A stretch of 64,000 nucleotides of DNA from the NCBI RefSeq assembly GCF_010384365.1, contig NZ_CP048397.1, positions 4,526,001-4,590,000 on the forward strand. The letters run 5' to 3'. A program made the position numbers and the translations under genes. The DNA comes from Streptomyces sp. S4.7. Lineage in GTDB: Bacteria; Actinomycetota; Actinomycetes; Streptomycetales; Streptomycetaceae. The notes below the pieces were generated by a model. It was not told the origin of the DNA. It worked only from the letters and a program-made list of their open reading frames with translations, and searched no databases. Position 1 is the stretch's first letter; each line of letters opens with the position of its first letter. Shown here in pieces: positions 7,435-15,990 of the stretch.

Positions 7435-9409
7435 CGATGGCCTCCTTGAGAGCCGTGGCGAGCTGTTCGGCCTTGAACGGCATGCCGTTGACCTGGTTGT
7501 AGGAGTGCGCGTCGATGAGGTACTTCGCCCGCAGGAGCGTGGCGAGCTGACCCAGGTTCATCTCCGGCACCACGACCTTGTCGAAACGCTTCAGCACCTC
7601 GCCCAGATTCCTCGGGAAGGGGTTGATGTTGCCCAGATGCGCCTGTGCGATCGGATGGCCGTTGGCGCGCAGCCGGCGGACGGCCGCGGTGATCGGGCCG
7701 TACGTGGAGCCCCAGCCCAGCACCAGCGTGCGCGCGCCGTCCGGGTCGTCCACGACGAGGTCCGGCACCTCGATGCCGTCGATCTTGGCCTGGCGGGTGC
7801 GGACCATGAAGTCGTGGTTGGCCGGGTCGTAGGAGATGTTGCCCGTGCCGTCCTGCTTCTCGATGCCGCCGATGCGGTGTTCGAGACCGGGCGTGCCGGG
7901 CACGGCCCACGGGCGGGCCAGGGTGTGCGGGTCACGCTTGTACGGCCAGAAGACGTCCGTGCCGTCGGCCAGCTGGTGGTTGGGCCCGGACGCGAACTGC
8001 ACGCCCAGATCCGGCAGTTCGTGCGGCTCGGGGATCCGCCAGGGCTCGGAGCCGTTGGCGAGGTAGCCGTCGGAGAGCAGGAAGACCGGCGTGCGGTACG
8101 TGATCGCGATCCGGGCGGCCTCGATGGCCGCGTCGAAGCAGTCCGCCGGGGTGCGCGGGGCGACGATCGGCACCGGCGCCTCGCCGTTGCGGCCGTACAT
8201 CGCCTGGAGCAGGTCGGCCTGTTCGGTCTTGGTCGGCAGACCGGTCGAGGGTCCGCCGCGCTGGATCGCCACCACCAGCAGGGGCAGCTCCAGCGACACC
8301 GCCAGACCGATCGTCTCCGACTTCAGGGCCACACCGGGCCCGGAGGTCGTCGTCACGGCGAGGGAGCCGCCGAAGGACGCGCCGAGCGCCGCGCCGATGG
8401 CGGCGATCTCGTCCTCCGCCTGGAAGGTGCGGACGCCGAAGTTCTTGTGGCGGGACAGCTCGTGGAGGATGTCGGACGCCGGGGTGATCGGGTACGAACC
8501 GAGGTAGAGCGGCAGATCCGCCTGATGGGCGGCGGTGATCAGTCCGTACGACAGGGCCAGGTTCCCGGAGATGTTGCGGTAGGTGCCGGTCGGGAACGCC
8601 GTGGTGGCGGGGGCGACCTCGTAGCTGACCGCGAAGTCCTCGGTCGTCTCGCCGAAGTTCCAGCCCGCGCGGAACGCGGCCACGTTGGCCTCGGCGATGT
8701 TCGGCTTCTTCGCGAACTTCGTCCGCAGGAAGTTCTCCGTGCCCTCGGTGGGACGGTGGTACATCCACGACAGCAGACCCAGCGCGAACATGTTCTTCGA
8801 ACGCTCGGCCTCCTTGCGGGAGAGCCCGAACTCCTTCAGCGCCTCGATCGTCAGCGTCGTCAGCGGGACGGGGTGGAGCTGGTACGCCTCCAGCGACCCG
8901 TCCTCCAGCGGCGAGGTCAGATAGCCGACCTTCGCCATGGGGCGCTTGGTGAACTCGTCCGTGTTGACGATGATGTCGGCGCCGCGCGGCACGTCGCCGA
9001 TGTTCGCCTTGAGCGCGGCCGGGTTCATCGCGACCAGCACGTTCGGCGCGTCGCCGGGGGTGAGGATGTCGTGGTCGGCGAAGTGCAGCTGGAACGAGGA
9101 CACGCCGGGCAGGGTGCCTGCGGGCGCGCGGATCTCGGCGGGGAAGTTCGGCAGTGTCGACAGGTCGTTGCCGAACGACGCGGTCTCCGAAGTGAACCGG
9201 TCACCCGTCAGCTGCATACCGTCACCGGAGTCACCCGCGAAACGGATGATCACCCGGTCCAGACGCCGGACTTCCTTCTCGCCGGGCACACCGGGCGCGC
9301 CCGGCACGCCTGACGCGTCGGACACGATGCGCTGTTCGCCGACGACGGATTCGCTCGCGTCGTCAGCCCCGTCGGCCTGCTCGGCTGGGCTACTGACCTG
9401 GCTGGTCAC
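7427..9409 (-). CDS. korA: 2-oxoacid:ferredoxin oxidoreductase, alpha subunit (gamma-alpha fusion)
   Basis: 660 residues from GTG 9409, chosen because AAGGAGG lies 9 bases upstream; the upstream reading is G+C-biased noise. After an acidic leader of about 30 residues comes the gamma domain ('VIIRFAGDSGDGMQLTGDRF', about 40-230). It is followed by the alpha (pyrimidine-binding) domain from about 270 ('GNLALSYGLITAAHQADLPL', 'FQAEDEIAAIGAALGASFGG', 'TTTSGPGVALKSETIGLA') and the transketolase C-terminal-like domain to the end. It forms a cytoplasmic complex with KorB. Its location next to a NuoEFG-less complex I operon suggests the reduced ferredoxin is used there (inference). Confidence 0.95.
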   Translation of the reverse strand: MTSQVSSPAEQADGADDASESVVGEQRIVSDASGVPGAPGVPGEKEVRRLDRVIIRFAGDSGDGMQLTGDRFTSETASFGNDLSTLPNFPAEIRAPAGTLPGVSSFQLHFADHDILTPGDAPNVLVAMNPAALKANIGDVPRGADIIVNTDEFTKRPMAKVGYLTSPLEDGSLEAYQLHPVPLTTLTIEALKEFGLSRKEAERSKNMFALGLLSWMYHRPTEGTENFLRTKFAKKPNIAEANVAAFRAGWNFGETTEDFAVSYEVAPATTAFPTGTYRNISGNLALSYGLITAAHQADLPLYLGSYPITPASDILHELSRHKNFGVRTFQAEDEIAAIGAALGASFGGSLAVTTTSGPGVALKSETIGLAVSLELPLLVVAIQRGGPSTGLPTKTEQADLLQAMYGRNGEAPVPIVAPRTPADCFDAAIEAARIAITYRTPVFLLSDGYLANGSEPWRIPEPHELPDLGVQFASGPNHQLADGTDVFWPYKRDPHTLARPWAVPGTPGLEHRIGGIEKQDGTGNISYDPANHDFMVRTRQAKIDGIEVPDLVVDDPDGARTLVLGWGSTYGPITAAVRRLRANGHPIAQAHLGNINPFPRNLGEVLKRFDKVVVPEMNLGQLATLLRAKYLIDAHSYNQVNGMPFKAEQLATALKEAIDA

Positions 9410-9704
9410 TGAACTGGACCTCCTTCGAGGCGGCTGCTGTGGCTGACCGGCGCGACCGGAACACCCGGAGGCCACCCTACGTCGGTAAGGGTCGCCTTCC
9501 TTGGATCGCTCGCATGCTGGACGTCGTACTGAGACGCTTCGCTGTGGCAATTTGCCATGTTTTATCCGCCCCCGGGCGCTCTGTGTTCATCCTGATCTGT
9601 GCCGATTCGAACTCAGTCTTTTGGACTAGGACCCATTCCCTGTCCAATACATGACCGCAGCGCCGGGCGCCATGGCCGTGGTGCCGGCCCACCGGCCGGC
9701 TCCG
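9410..9704 (-). promoter_or_regulatory. korA upstream region with two inverted repeats
   Basis: This gene-free stretch precedes korA. It holds a 13-bp palindrome TGGCAATTTGCCA (9545-9557) and a spaced inverted repeat TTGGAC (9621-9626) / GTCCAA (9642-9647). It is more A+T-rich than its surroundings, as expected of a promoter. I cannot assign a transcription start or a regulator. Confidence 0.45.
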
Positions 9705-10376
9705 TCAGGAGTTGAGATACGTCAGCACGGCCAGCACTCTGCGGTGATCTCCGTCACTCGGCGAGAGGCCCAGCTTCTGGAAGATGTTGCTGACGTGCTT
9801 CTCCACCGCGCCGTCGCTCACGACCAGCTGTCTGGCGATCGCCGAGTTCGTCCGGCCCTCCGCCATCAGCCCCAGGACCTCGCGCTCCCGGGGGGTCAGA
9901 CCGACCAGCACGTCCTGCTTACGGCTCCGGCCGAGCAGCTGCGCGACCACCTCGGGGTCCAGCGCCGTGCCGCCCCTGGCCACCCGTACGACCGCGTCCA
10001 CGAACTCCCGGACCTCGGCCACCCGGTCCTTGAGCAGATAGCCGACGCCCCGGCTGCTGCCCGCGAGCAGTTCGGTCGCGTACTGCTCCTCCACGTACTG
10101 GGACAGCACGAGCACACCGATCCCCGGATGGTCCTTCCGCAGCTGGACCGCCGCCCGGACACCTTCGTCGGTGTGGGTCGGCGGCATCCGTACGTCCGCC
10201 ACCACCACGTCCGGCGCCACGCCCTCGCGGGCCAGGTCGCCGACGGTCTTGATCAGCGCCTCGCCGTCCCCGACACCGGCGACCACGTCATGACCGAGAT
10301 CGGTCAGCAGCCGGGTCAGGCCCTCCCGGAGGAGCACCGAATCCTCGGCGATGACCACTCGTACCCTGTCCTCCAC
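9705..10376 (-). CDS. NarL/LuxR-type response regulator
   Basis: 223 residues from GTG 10376, giving the normal receiver start 'VRVVIAEDSVLLREGL'. The receiver domain covers about 4-125, with acidic pocket E10-D11, phosphoacceptor D61 in 'VVVADVRMPP' and Lys in 'GYLLKDRV'. The GerE helix-turn-helix spans about 155-212: 'LTPREREVLGLMAEGRTNSA', 'VSDGAVEKHVSNIFQKLGL'. It lies next to two histidine kinases on the same strand and is likely phosphorylated by one or both. A strong hairpin separates it from the first kinase, so it probably also has its own promoter. Confidence 0.93.
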   Translation of the reverse strand: MEDRVRVVIAEDSVLLREGLTRLLTDLGHDVVAGVGDGEALIKTVGDLAREGVAPDVVVADVRMPPTHTDEGVRAAVQLRKDHPGIGVLVLSQYVEEQYATELLAGSSRGVGYLLKDRVAEVREFVDAVVRVARGGTALDPEVVAQLLGRSRKQDVLVGLTPREREVLGLMAEGRTNSAIARQLVVSDGAVEKHVSNIFQKLGLSPSDGDHRRVLAVLTYLNS

Positions 10377-10500
10377 GACCGTGTCGCCCCCATGTCGAAT
10401 GTGCGTACGCGCTCCGCGCCCGCGCTGCGGCCCCAGCATCCCAGTATTCGTATCGGCGCGGGGCGCACTGCCCCGGAACTGATCGAACTGGAAGACACGA

Positions 10501-10535
10501 CTGCGGCGCACCGGACGGTGTCCGGCGCGCCGCAG
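10501..10535 (-). terminator. Hairpin between histidine kinase 1 and the response regulator
   Basis: CTGCGGCGCACCGGAC (10501-10516) pairs with GTCCGGCGCGCCGCAG (10520-10535) with one mismatch and a 3-base loop. It lies downstream of the kinase stop in the direction of transcription. Confidence 0.6.
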
Positions 10536-10668
10536 CCGCGAATACGTCTGTTGTCGGTTCCCTGTTCGCAGCCGTGTCGCTTCTCCGCAGTGTCGCTCGT
10601 GCCGCTTCTGTGCCGCTTCTGTGCCGCCCGTCCCACTCTGCCCGACCGGAGAGCGAGAAGCCGGGGCG

Positions 10669-12024
10669 TCACTTCCGCCAGGGCAGCTCCGCCGTCACCG
10701 TCGTGGGCCCGGCGGCCGGTGAGTCGACCACCAGGATCCCGTCCACCGCGTCGAGCCGCTCCGCGAGACCCGCCAGACCACTGCCCGACGAGGTGTTCGC
10801 ACCGCCCCGGCCGTCGTCCGAGACCTGGAGCATCAGCCGGTCCTCCATCCGCCACACGTCCACCGAGGCGCGGCTCGCCCTGGCGTGCTTGCTCACGTTC
10901 TGCAGGAGCTCCGAGACGGTGAAGTAGGCGATGCCCTCGATGGCCGCCGCCGGGCGGGACCCCAGGTCGACCTCGACCTGGACCGGGACGGTGCAGCGGG
11001 AGGCGACGGAGGAGAGCGCCGCGTCCAGGCCGCGGTCGGTGAGGACCGCGGGATGGATGCCGCGCGCCAGGTCGCGCAGCTCCTGGAGCGCGACCTTGAC
11101 CTCCCCGTGCGCCTCGTCGACCATCCGCGCCGCCGCCTCCGGGTCCGCCAGCAGCTTCTCCTTCGCCAGCCCCAGGTCCATGGCGAGGGCGACCAGCCGG
11201 GCCTGCGCCCCGTCGTGCAGGTCACGCTCGATCCGGCGCAGATCGGCGGCGGCCGTGTCCACCACGACGCCCCGGTCCGATTCCAGCTCGGAGACACGGG
11301 TCGCCAGCTTGGACGGGCCGAGCAGCCCGGCGACCATCAGCCGGTCCACACCGGTCATCCCGCGGATCAGCCACGGCGAGGCGAGGACGAGGACGAGACC
11401 GACCACGCTGGTCGCGGCTATCTCGAACGGGGTGTCCAGATAGAAGTCGTTCGTGCCGTCACTGAAGAGCGCGATGCCGTCCTGATTCGTGTGCTCGGGG
11501 AAGACCCACTGCCACAGCGGATAGAGGAACAGGCTCCAGCCGGTGACCGTGAAGGTCACGGACACCACGAAGGAGAACAGCGCCCACGGGAAGTGCAGGA
11601 TCCCGTAGAGCAGATGCCGCCAGGACACCCCGCTCTTGAGAACCGCGCCGACCCACGACATCAGACCGGACTTCTCCCCGCGCACGGGCAGCGGGCTCGC
11701 CACGTCCAGACCCAGCAGGGCCCGCGCCCTGGTCCGCTCGACGGCGCCCAGAGTCCGGCAGCCGATGAGCGCGGCGGCCAGCAGCGGAATGCCGAGGAAG
11801 GTCACGAGGAGCCCCGCACTGACCGAGATCGTCGTGATCGTGTAGACGAAGAAGAGGATGCCCATCGGGAGGTTGAGAAGGAGATAGACGAACTCCTTCC
11901 AGGTGCGGCCCGTGAACGGAGCGCGCAGTGCCGGAGGAAGGGTGTGGCGCTGTGGCTGTGTCCGCATGCCGTAATCCGTGGCCATCGAGTCGTCCGTTCT
12001 GCGAGCGGGGCGGTCGTGCTTCAT
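10669..12024 (-). CDS. Two-component sensor histidine kinase 1 (HisKA_3 type)
   Basis: 451 residues from ATG 12024. The N-terminal half is the membrane 'putative sensor' region with hydrophobic segments near 45-70, 72-90, 138-172 and 202-220. A short coiled linker ('LATRVSELESDRG') leads to the HisKA_3 box 'LRRIERDLHDGAQARLVAL', phosphoacceptor H270. The ATPase domain carries 'ELLQNVSKHARA' (N box) and 'DDGRGGANTSSGSGLAGLAERL' (G boxes, in two pieces). It is closely similar to the second kinase just upstream, with a 107-base identical DNA block. The presumed partner is the LuxR-type regulator that follows. The stimulus is unknown. Confidence 0.92.
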   Translation of the reverse strand: MKHDRPARRTDDSMATDYGMRTQPQRHTLPPALRAPFTGRTWKEFVYLLLNLPMGILFFVYTITTISVSAGLLVTFLGIPLLAAALIGCRTLGAVERTRARALLGLDVASPLPVRGEKSGLMSWVGAVLKSGVSWRHLLYGILHFPWALFSFVVSVTFTVTGWSLFLYPLWQWVFPEHTNQDGIALFSDGTNDFYLDTPFEIAATSVVGLVLVLASPWLIRGMTGVDRLMVAGLLGPSKLATRVSELESDRGVVVDTAAADLRRIERDLHDGAQARLVALAMDLGLAKEKLLADPEAAARMVDEAHGEVKVALQELRDLARGIHPAVLTDRGLDAALSSVASRCTVPVQVEVDLGSRPAAAIEGIAYFTVSELLQNVSKHARASRASVDVWRMEDRLMLQVSDDGRGGANTSSGSGLAGLAERLDAVDGILVVDSPAAGPTTVTAELPWRK

Positions 12025-12089
12025 GTCGTACCTCAATGCTCATCCGCCGGCCGCGCCCGCACCATGAGGGGTGTATCCGTCTTCACCCT

Positions 12090-12101
12090 GGGGTTTTCCC
12101 C
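12090..12101 (-). promoter_or_regulatory. GGGGTTTTCCCC palindrome upstream of kinase 1
   Basis: The motif centre lies about 71 bases upstream of the ATG of kinase 1. The same motif with AA in the centre occurs at nearly the same distance upstream of kinase 2. This suggests a shared operator, possibly bound by the neighbouring response regulator. Confidence 0.5.
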
Positions 12102-12145
12102 ACCCCCTTGGTGCGGTTTCACGCCTCGCGTACGGGGGTTGGGCG

Positions 12146-13348
12146 TCAGGACGCCTCGCGCTCCCGCTTCCGCCACGGCAGTTCGGCCGTGACGACCGTC
12201 GGACCGCCGACCGGCGAGTCGAGCACGAAGAGCCCGTCGACCGCGCCCAGGCGCTCGGCCAGCCCCGACATGCCGGTCCCGCCGGCCATCCGCGCACCCC
12301 CGCGCCCGTCGTCCTGGACCTGGATCAGCAGCCTGTCTTTTGCCCGCCACACCTCGACACCGGCCATCCGCGCACCGCTGTGCTTGCTGACGTTCTGCAG
12401 GAGCTCCGAGACGGTGAAGTAGGCGATGCCCTCGATGGCCGCGGCCGGCCGCTCGTCCAGCTCGACATCGACCTTCACCGGGACGGTGCAGCGGGAGGCG
12501 ACGGAGGAGAGCGCCGCGTCCAGGCCGCGGTCGGTGAGGACCGCGGGATGGATGCCGCGCGCCAGGTCGCGCAGCTCCTGGAGGGCCAGCTTCACCTCGC
12601 CGTGCGCCTCGTCCACCATGCTCGCCGCCGCCTCCGGGTCCGCCAGCAGCTTCTCCTTGGCGAGACCGAGCCCCATGGCGAGGGCGACCAGCCGGGCCTG
12701 CGCCCCGTCGTGCAGGTCGCGCTCGATCCGGCGCAGATCGGCGGCGGCCGTGTCCACCACGACGCCCCGGTCCGACTCCAGCTCCGCGATCCTGCTCTCC
12801 AGCTCGTCGGACGGCGAGAGCAGCCCGCGCACCATGGCCCGGTCGGCGTTCGTGAGCCCGCGCACGATGTGCGGCAGCACCGGCCAGAGGAGGAAGAAGC
12901 TCACCGTGGTGATCGTGAAGGTCAGGATCCCCCAGGGCAGCCGGATGAACTCGTACAACGTGGTGCGCCAGCCCACCGGGTCCTTGAGGCTCGTCCACAG
13001 CCAGGAGAAGAACCCGTCGGTGCCGCGTGCGCGCCGTTCGTCGCGGCTCCGGCCGCGCAGCGGGCTCGGCTCGTCGATCCCGACCCCCAGCAGGGCGCGC
13101 GCCCGCGCCCGTTCGGCCCTGCCGAGCAGCCGGGCACCGGCCAGGCCGCCGGCCAGCCAGGGCAGACCGATCACGGTGACGGACAGGACGACGCCGGTGG
13201 GCACGACGAACACGACATAGACGAAACCGGCGATCGACACCGGGAGATTGGCGAGGAGATGGGCGATCTCCTTCCAGGTGTGCCGGTCGAGGGCGAGACG
13301 GGCGGGCGGCGGCCGGTCGTCGTCGGTGGAGCTGTTGCGGGCGGTCAT
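12146..13348 (-). CDS. Two-component sensor histidine kinase 2 (HisKA_3 type)
   Basis: 400 residues from ATG 13348; the longer upstream reading is Arg-rich noise. Same architecture as kinase 1: membrane sensor region with segments near 38-72 and 138-165, linker 'LESRIAELESDRG', HisKA_3 box 'LRRIERDLHDGAQARLVALAM' (phosphoacceptor H213; quoted motif crosses two blocks), and HATPase with 'ELLQNVSKHSGA' and 'DDGRGGARMAGG'. It is shorter in the extracytoplasmic part than kinase 1. The pair appears to be a tandem duplication with later conversion in the kinase core. Either may signal to the response regulator at 9705-10376. Confidence 0.92.
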   Translation of the reverse strand: MTARNSSTDDDRPPPARLALDRHTWKEIAHLLANLPVSIAGFVYVVFVVPTGVVLSVTVIGLPWLAGGLAGARLLGRAERARARALLGVGIDEPSPLRGRSRDERRARGTDGFFSWLWTSLKDPVGWRTTLYEFIRLPWGILTFTITTVSFFLLWPVLPHIVRGLTNADRAMVRGLLSPSDELESRIAELESDRGVVVDTAAADLRRIERDLHDGAQARLVALAMGLGLAKEKLLADPEAAASMVDEAHGEVKLALQELRDLARGIHPAVLTDRGLDAALSSVASRCTVPVKVDVELDERPAAAIEGIAYFTVSELLQNVSKHSGARMAGVEVWRAKDRLLIQVQDDGRGGARMAGGTGMSGLAERLGAVDGLFVLDSPVGGPTVVTAELPWRKREREAS

Positions 13349-13694
13349 AAGGTCCAAGCCTGCACGGCCGCGGGGGCCCACGCCATGGGGTGGCTGGGGG
13401 AGCGTCGGTGGGGTTAACCCCACCACCCGCCTCCGACCGGTGCGACCAGCGGGTGTGCGTCCGCCGCGGCGTTCGTGCGCCCGCCGGGTGCCGGCGCCTG
13501 CGAGGACCCGTGACCGTGCGCGTACGCCGCCCGTACCCCGACTCGTACGCGGACCGGTGCGGGACCCGTGCATGACCCTGTCATGACTGATGCGCGACCG
13601 ACTGCTTACGGTCTCTTTAGCAGGGCCTAGACTCCCGTGCGTACAGATCACGGACCAGATGCCGGGAACACCGATTCGGCGGAGTGAGGGGCGG
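13349..13694. promoter_or_regulatory. Divergent region between kinase 2 and the nuo operon
   Basis: A 346-base gene-free stretch. It holds the perfect palindrome GGTGGGGTTAACCCCACC (13407-13424), whose core GGGGTTAACCCC matches the site before kinase 1. A possible nuoA promoter has -10 TAGACT at 13628-13633 with TTACGG 16 bases before it (weak). Nothing else stands out. Confidence 0.5.
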
Positions 13695-14096
13695 GTGACG
13701 GACGTGCCGGAACCGACCGTTCTCGCGTCGGAGTACTTCCAGAGCTATTCGGTGGTCGGACTTCTCGCGGTCGTCGGCGTGCTCTTCGTCGCCGTGGCCT
13801 TCGGGGCGGGCCGACTGCTGCGGCCGGTGGTACCGACGCCCGAGAAGCTGCTCACGTACGAATGCGGAGTCGACCCGGTCGGCGAGGGCTGGGCGCACAC
13901 GCAGGTCCGCTACTACGTCTACGCCTTCCTGTACGTCATCTTCGCCGTCGACTCGATCTTCCTCTTCCCGTGGGCGACGGTCTTCGCCGCCCCGGGGTAC
14001 GGCGCGACGACGCTCGTCGAGATGTTCATCTTCCTCGGCTTCCTGGCCGTAGGACTGCTCTACGCATGGAAGAAGGGCGTCCTGGAATGGACGTGA
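13695..14096 (+). CDS. nuoA: Complex I-like subunit NuoA
   Basis: 133 residues from GTG 13695, preceded by a purine-rich site; an earlier in-frame start lacks conservation. Three membrane helices: about residues 16-38, 73-95 and 100-122. The family signature 'LTYECGVDPVGEGW' and 'QVRYYVYAFLYVIFAVDSIF' is clear. NuoA is a small membrane subunit near the quinone site of complex I. It is the first gene of a ten-gene operon; the nuoB ATG overlaps its stop by 10 bases. Confidence 0.93.
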   Translation: MTDVPEPTVLASEYFQSYSVVGLLAVVGVLFVAVAFGAGRLLRPVVPTPEKLLTYECGVDPVGEGWAHTQVRYYVYAFLYVIFAVDSIFLFPWATVFAAPGYGATTLVEMFIFLGFLAVGLLYAWKKGVLEWT

Positions 14097-14743
14097 CCCC
14101 CGCCGCTCCGGCAGCCACCGACTCGGCAGCCGCGCCGGTCGCGCTGCCCGACCCGCAACGCCTGGGCGTGCTCTCCCGCCTGGCGCCCCAGCCGATGAAG
14201 GTGGTCCTCAACTGGGGCCGCCGCTACAGCCTCTGGGTCTTCAACTTCGGACTCGCCTGCTGCGCCATCGAGTTCATCGCCGCGTCGATGGCCCGGCACG
14301 ACTTCATCCGGCTGGGGGTCATCCCCCTCGCGCCCGGCCCGCGCCAGGCCGACCTGATGGTCGTGTCCGGCACGGTGACGGACAAGATGGCGCCGGCGGT
14401 GAAGCGGCTGTTCGAGCAGATGCCCGAGCCCAAGTACGTGATCTCCTTCGGCGCCTGCTCCAACTGCGGTGGCCCGTACTGGGACTCGTACTCCGTCACG
14501 AAGGGCGTCGACCAGATCATCCCGGTCGACGTCTACGTACCGGGCTGCCCGCCGCGGCCCGAGGCGCTGCTCCAGGGAATCCTCAAGCTCCAGGAGAAGA
14601 TCTCCCGCGAGTCGCTGGGCAAGCGGTACGGCTCCGAGGGCCACCGGCCCAGCACGGCCGCGCTGCGCAGCGGGCTGGTCGAGGCGCCGCCGACGCCGGA
14701 TTCCCCGCCGACCGCGACTCCGACGCGGGGGGAGAACGCCTGA
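14087..14743 (+). CDS. nuoB: Complex I-like subunit NuoB
   Basis: 218 residues. It carries the four cysteines for the N2-type 4Fe-4S cluster: the tandem pair in 'FGLACCAIEF', one in 'SFGACSNCGGPYWDSYS' and one in 'VPGCPPRPE'. A further cysteine (SNC) lies beside the third. The tail after residue 185 is Pro/Ala-rich and not conserved. NuoB normally packs against NuoD and passes electrons to quinone; no nuoD is present in this operon. Coupled to nuoA (10-base overlap) and to nuoC (1-base overlap). Confidence 0.94.
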   Translation: MDVTPAAPAATDSAAAPVALPDPQRLGVLSRLAPQPMKVVLNWGRRYSLWVFNFGLACCAIEFIAASMARHDFIRLGVIPLAPGPRQADLMVVSGTVTDKMAPAVKRLFEQMPEPKYVISFGACSNCGGPYWDSYSVTKGVDQIIPVDVYVPGCPPRPEALLQGILKLQEKISRESLGKRYGSEGHRPSTAALRSGLVEAPPTPDSPPTATPTRGENA

Positions 14744-15990
14744 TGACTTCGGCGACTTCGGACGCGTACGACCGGCTCCCCGACGGCGTCGCCGAGATCT
14801 TCGGCGCGGACGCCACGGCGGAGCGCGCGTACGACCTCCTGACGGTCGACGTCCCCGCCGCCGCCTGGCTGACCGCGCTCGAAACGGCCCGCGACGAGCT
14901 GGGGTGCACGTACTTCGACTGGCTGAGCGCCGTCGACGAACCGGGCACGGGATTCCGCGTCGGCGCGCACGTCGCCTCGGTCGAACCCCGTTCCGTACGG
15001 CGCCTGTTGATCCGTACGACGGTCCCGCACGAGGCCGCGGTGCTGCCGACCGCCCTCGGGGTCTACGCGGGCGCGGGCTGGCACGAGCGCGAGACGTACG
15101 AGATGTTCGGCATCTCCTTCACCGACCACCCCAACCTGGTGCACCTGCTGCTGCCCGAGACCTTCGAAGGGCACCCGCTGCGCAAGGACTTCGTCCTCGC
15201 GGCGCGGGTCGCGAAGGCCTGGCCGGGTGCGAAGGAGCCGGGCGAGTCCGCGCCGGGCCACACGGGCCCCAAGCGCCGCCAGATGCTGCCGCCGGGCGTA
15301 CCGGACCCGAACGAATGGGGCCCGCTCAAGGGCCAACTGCCCCCGGCCCCGGCCCGCCCGGCCCGCACCCCGCGCGCCGCCTCAAACCGCCCACCCCGCC
15401 GCACCCGCAGCGTCACGGAAGGCTCCGCGACCCAACAGCCACCGCCCGCGAAGACCACGGCGGCGCCTTGGCACGCCCCGACCCCGGCCTTTGAAGAGCC
15501 GCCCCGGAGCCCTCCACCACCGGACGCACCACCGGCGGACGGAGCGGAACGGGCCCCCAAGTCGCCACCTGCCCGCGGGGACGAGCCGACGGCCGCGCCG
15601 GACGCGACGGCGAAACCCGCGCCCGCGCCGGACGCCCGGCCCGAGCGCGCCCCGGCGGGGAAGTCCGAGCCGGCGCCGTACGCCGGAGCCGAGCCCGGGT
15701 CGGCGCCCGCGCCGGAGGACGCTGCGACGCCTGGGCCCGATTCCGGAGCACCGGCGGCGCCGGGCACCGGGTCGAGGCCCGGACCCGAGCCGACAGCCTC
15801 GCCGGACGCCCGGCCCGGGCGGACGCCGGAGAACGAGTCGGCGGCGGCGCCGGATGCGGCTCCGGAGGCCGGACCGGACCCCGAGCGCACCCCGGCGCCC
15901 GAGCCGGACGGGGAGCCCGCGCCGGATGACGGGCCCGCGGGCGACCCCGACGACAGGCGCGGCCACGATCGACCCGGAGGAGACGCGTGA
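14743..15990 (+). CDS. nuoC: Complex I-like subunit NuoC with long Pro/Ala/Glu-rich tail
   Basis: 415 residues. Residues about 30-170 are the 30-kDa (NuoC) domain, with the signature starting 'WHERETYEMFGISFTDHPNL' and ending 'GHPLRKDF'. From about residue 175 onward the protein is low-complexity: Pro, Ala, Glu, Asp and Arg without predicted fold, roughly 240 residues. No NuoD domain is fused to it. A stand-alone NuoC is normally about 160-240 residues, so the tail is unusual. The stop overlaps the GTG of nuoH by 4 bases. The tail could be a disordered docking segment or drifted sequence; I cannot tell which. Confidence 0.9.
   Translation: MTSATSDAYDRLPDGVAEIFGADATAERAYDLLTVDVPAAAWLTALETARDELGCTYFDWLSAVDEPGTGFRVGAHVASVEPRSVRRLLIRTTVPHEAAVLPTALGVYAGAGWHERETYEMFGISFTDHPNLVHLLLPETFEGHPLRKDFVLAARVAKAWPGAKEPGESAPGHTGPKRRQMLPPGVPDPNEWGPLKGQLPPAPARPARTPRAASNRPPRRTRSVTEGSATQQPPPAKTTAAPWHAPTPAFEEPPRSPPPPDAPPADGAERAPKSPPARGDEPTAAPDATAKPAPAPDARPERAPAGKSEPAPYAGAEPGSAPAPEDAATPGPDSGAPAAPGTGSRPGPEPTASPDARPGRTPENESAAAPDAAPEAGPDPERTPAPEPDGEPAPDDGPAGDPDDRRGHDRPGGDA

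Noticed and set aside
15990..15990. A hidden or fused nuoD between nuoC and nuoH
   Set aside because: nuoC and nuoH overlap by 4 bases, and the nuoC tail has none of the NuoD signatures in any frame I read.
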